From: Planctomycetota bacterium
Lineage (GTDB): Bacteria; Planctomycetota; UBA8742; SKZP01; JAIOTL01
Assembly: GCA_021106775.1 (NCBI GenBank)
Contig: JAIOTL010000456.1
Span: 1-6,912, forward strand
Direction of reading: 5' to 3'
DNA length: 6,912 nt
In this document: positions 5,484 to 6,912 of the stretch, piece by piece
How the letters are laid out: every line of letters begins with the position of its first letter
How positions within the stretch are numbered: position 1 is the first letter of the stretch
Notes under the pieces: generated by a model
What the model saw: the letters and a program-made list of their open reading frames with translations, nothing else
The model's database searches: none
What the model was told of the DNA's origin: nothing
Position numbers and translations under genes: made by a program

Positions 5484-6912
5484 TTAGTACGTATTTTCAT
5501 CAGAATCTGATGATTTATCTTTTGTAGAATCCAACTTTTTAGTTTGTTTTTTTTCATGCAACGGTAGTGAAGATACATCAATATCCTTTGCTGTGCTTTC
5601 ATCTGTTGAGGTCGTGTTATCATCAGAATTATCGGTTCTTGCTGATTCTTCAATCTGCTCAATTGTCTTGTTAATATCCTTAACAACATCGATTATGTCC
5701 TGGTCAATCTCTTCAAAGGTTTCAGGGTCGGTTTCCGAAAATATTGCATAGTTGTCTAAGTCAGAATCAGTAAAATCATCCTCGTCGTCCTCATCTTCGT
5801 CTAGAAATAACCGATAAAATTGAGCATTTTCAGTCTTAATAATATCGAATGCAAAATCACTTTTAATAAGGTTCTCAGCAGTTTCCTTGTCAGTGCAGTT
5901 CTCTATAAAATCTTCAAGATATGAAATCGCGTCGTCATTATTTCCCATAAGCGCGTTTATTCTCGCTAATTCAAAATTACTTTGCTGAGGTTCGATATCG
6001 TCTATGAAAATCAAATCCTCAGCATATTCGAGTTGACCGTCGAGGATAAGGTTGCGAATGCTTAGCAGTTTTTCGGTAGGACAGGCATCCCTGCCTGTCA
6101 TTGATGAAGATGTTCTTAGGGAGACAGGCAGGGATGCCTGTCCTACCGCCAGATAATCGGCACTTTCACCTTGCATCAGAGTTGCAAACATCAAAAGTGT
6201 TCGAGCGAATTTGTATGATGGGAAAATTCTAGTAAGAAGTCGCAGTTCGTTTAACGAATAATCAGGATTTTTCTGGCTTGATGAATTGCGAATTTTTGCG
6301 AGATTTTTCAACAAAACAATGCGTCTAAAATATGCAATTTCCTCGGGATAATCGATAATATCGCTAAAATTCTCCCAGGCGTCAGCATCGACTTTCGTTA
6401 ATGGTGCAAGCAGTTTCAGAGTTAGTTCAGCATGCGTAGAATCCGTGTCTGATATACACATTTCCCGATGATAATCGGATAAATCGCTGATGTCTAAGGT
6501 CTTGAGCATAGACAAAACCTTGCTAAAAGCCGAATTGAGCTTTCTTTTATTCTTATTATGATAAAACATTTCAAGATTAGGTAGACAATCAAGCACCCCG
6601 TGCTGAGCATTCTCGGATGTCGCATTTGATTCGGTTTTAGGCTCAATTTGAGTATTTTTCTTTATCGACTGCTGCTTTTTCATAAATAATCGATTGTGAA
6701 TCGACGCTGAGAAAGCGTTGAGACAGCGGGAATCGTTGTAATCTTCATCATCTTTATCGTTCGATGATAAAAGTTCCTCAACGTTGACATGCTGATCATT
6801 GACTTCAAGCGAAACGAAAACTTCAAGGAGTTTTAGGCGTTTACGGCTGCGATTGCCCAGAAAAGTTTTAAGTTTTCGGCACTTACCAAGCTCGATAAAT
6901 CCTTTATCATAA
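5484..6912 (-). CDS. Acidic helical protein of unknown function, 5' end outside the window
   Basis: I do not recognise this gene. An ATG at 6683 would give 399 residues, but no Shine-Dalgarno sequence precedes it. The same frame stays open for 76 more codons to the window edge, so the protein probably starts further right. Numbering from 6683: residues 1-30 are polar; 31-175 look alpha-helical; 206-265 read like a pair of TPR-like helical hairpins (inference from pattern only); 294-304 are almost all Asp and Glu; and the C-terminal third is rich in Asp, Glu, Ser and Thr and probably disordered. There is no signal peptide or membrane segment in the visible part. Residues 180-203 are encoded by the palindromic element at 6074-6148, which sits between two helical stretches without breaking the frame. 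The gap to the hydrolase gene downstream is 194 bp and contains another repeat, so co-transcription is uncertain. Confidence 0.72.
   Translation of the reverse strand, partial: YDKGFIELGKCRKLKTFLGNRSRKRLKLLEVFVSLEVNDQHVNVEELLSSNDKDDEDYNDSRCLNAFSASIHNRLFMKKQQSIKKNTQIEPKTESNATSENAQHGVLDCLPNLEMFYHNKNKRKLNSAFSKVLSMLKTLDISDLSDYHREMCISDTDSTHAELTLKLLAPLTKVDADAWENFSDIIDYPEEIAYFRRIVLLKNLAKIRNSSSQKNPDYSLNELRLLTRIFPSYKFARTLLMFATLMQGESADYLAVGQASLPVSLRTSSSMTGRDACPTEKLLSIRNLILDGQLEYAEDLIFIDDIEPQQSNFELARINALMGNNDDAISYLEDFIENCTDKETAENLIKSDFAFDIIKTENAQFYRLFLDEDEDDEDDFTDSDLDNYAIFSETDPETFEEIDQDIIDVVKDINKTIEQIEESARTDNSDDNTTSTDESTAKDIDVSSLPLHEKKQTKKLDSTKDKSSDSDENTY
6074..6148. repeat. REPIN-like perfect inverted repeat inserted in frame in a gene
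   Basis: The arms 6074-6099 and 6123-6148 are perfect 26-bp reverse complements separated by 23 bp. Each arm is CGGTAG plus a hairpin with stem GACAGGCA/TGCCTGTC (6080-6087 with 6092-6099; 6123-6130 with 6135-6142) and a 4-base loop. GTAG plus a hairpin, paired in inverted orientation, is the REPIN layout known for RAYT-mobilised repeats. The same repeat occurs at 17-41 and as halves to 137. The 75-bp length is divisible by three, and the host gene reads it as VGQASLPV, a variable linker and TGRDACPT. No target duplication is evident at its edges. Confidence 0.9.

Noticed and set aside
6074..6148. Insertion sequence or pseudogene-causing insertion
   Set aside because: The element is 75 bp, carries no transposase, has no visible target duplication and leaves the host reading frame intact.

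Overview
This is an AT-rich bacterial window with four protein-coding genes, compact Shine-Dalgarno sites and at least two families of small palindromic repeats. The secreted hydrolase has a signal peptide typical of a cell with an exported compartment. The FHA-linked Ser/Thr kinase and the abundant short palindromes would fit an uncultured, environmental Gram-negative lineage (PVC, FCB or candidate-phylum type). The sequence does not fix the phylum, so this is only a guess.

Layout, left to right. Bases 17-137 hold one complete hairpin repeat running into a 32-bp tandem array of half-repeats. The array ends 8 bp past the stop codon of a minus-strand P-loop protein (146-1480) of the cyclic 2,3-diphosphoglycerate synthetase / COG2403 type. 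A divergent 307-bp intergenic region follows, with a good sigma70-like promoter for that gene. It leads to a plus-strand gene (1788-3473) for a soluble FHA / Cys-His cluster / Ser-Thr kinase fusion. A 190-bp convergent gap separates this from a minus-strand secreted alpha/beta-hydrolase with a PDZ domain (3664-5289). The 194 bp upstream of the hydrolase contain a second type of paired inverted repeat (5345-5424). The last gene (5484 to the right edge, minus strand) encodes an acidic, probably helical protein of unknown function. Its reading frame stays open to the final base, so its 5' end is probably outside the window.

The most notable feature is a perfect 26-bp inverted repeat with a 23-bp spacer (6074-6148, 75 bp) inside that last gene. 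Its arms have REP architecture: GTAG followed by a hairpin. The element is a multiple of three long and is read in the one frame that is free of stops, so it adds about 25 residues to the protein. It belongs to the same repeat family as the array at the left end. The window therefore looks like an ordinary chromosomal region colonised by REPIN-like elements, one of which has become protein-coding. The genes do not form an obvious single pathway. Kinase signalling and a secreted esterase-like enzyme are neighbours, but nothing in the sequence shows that they work together.
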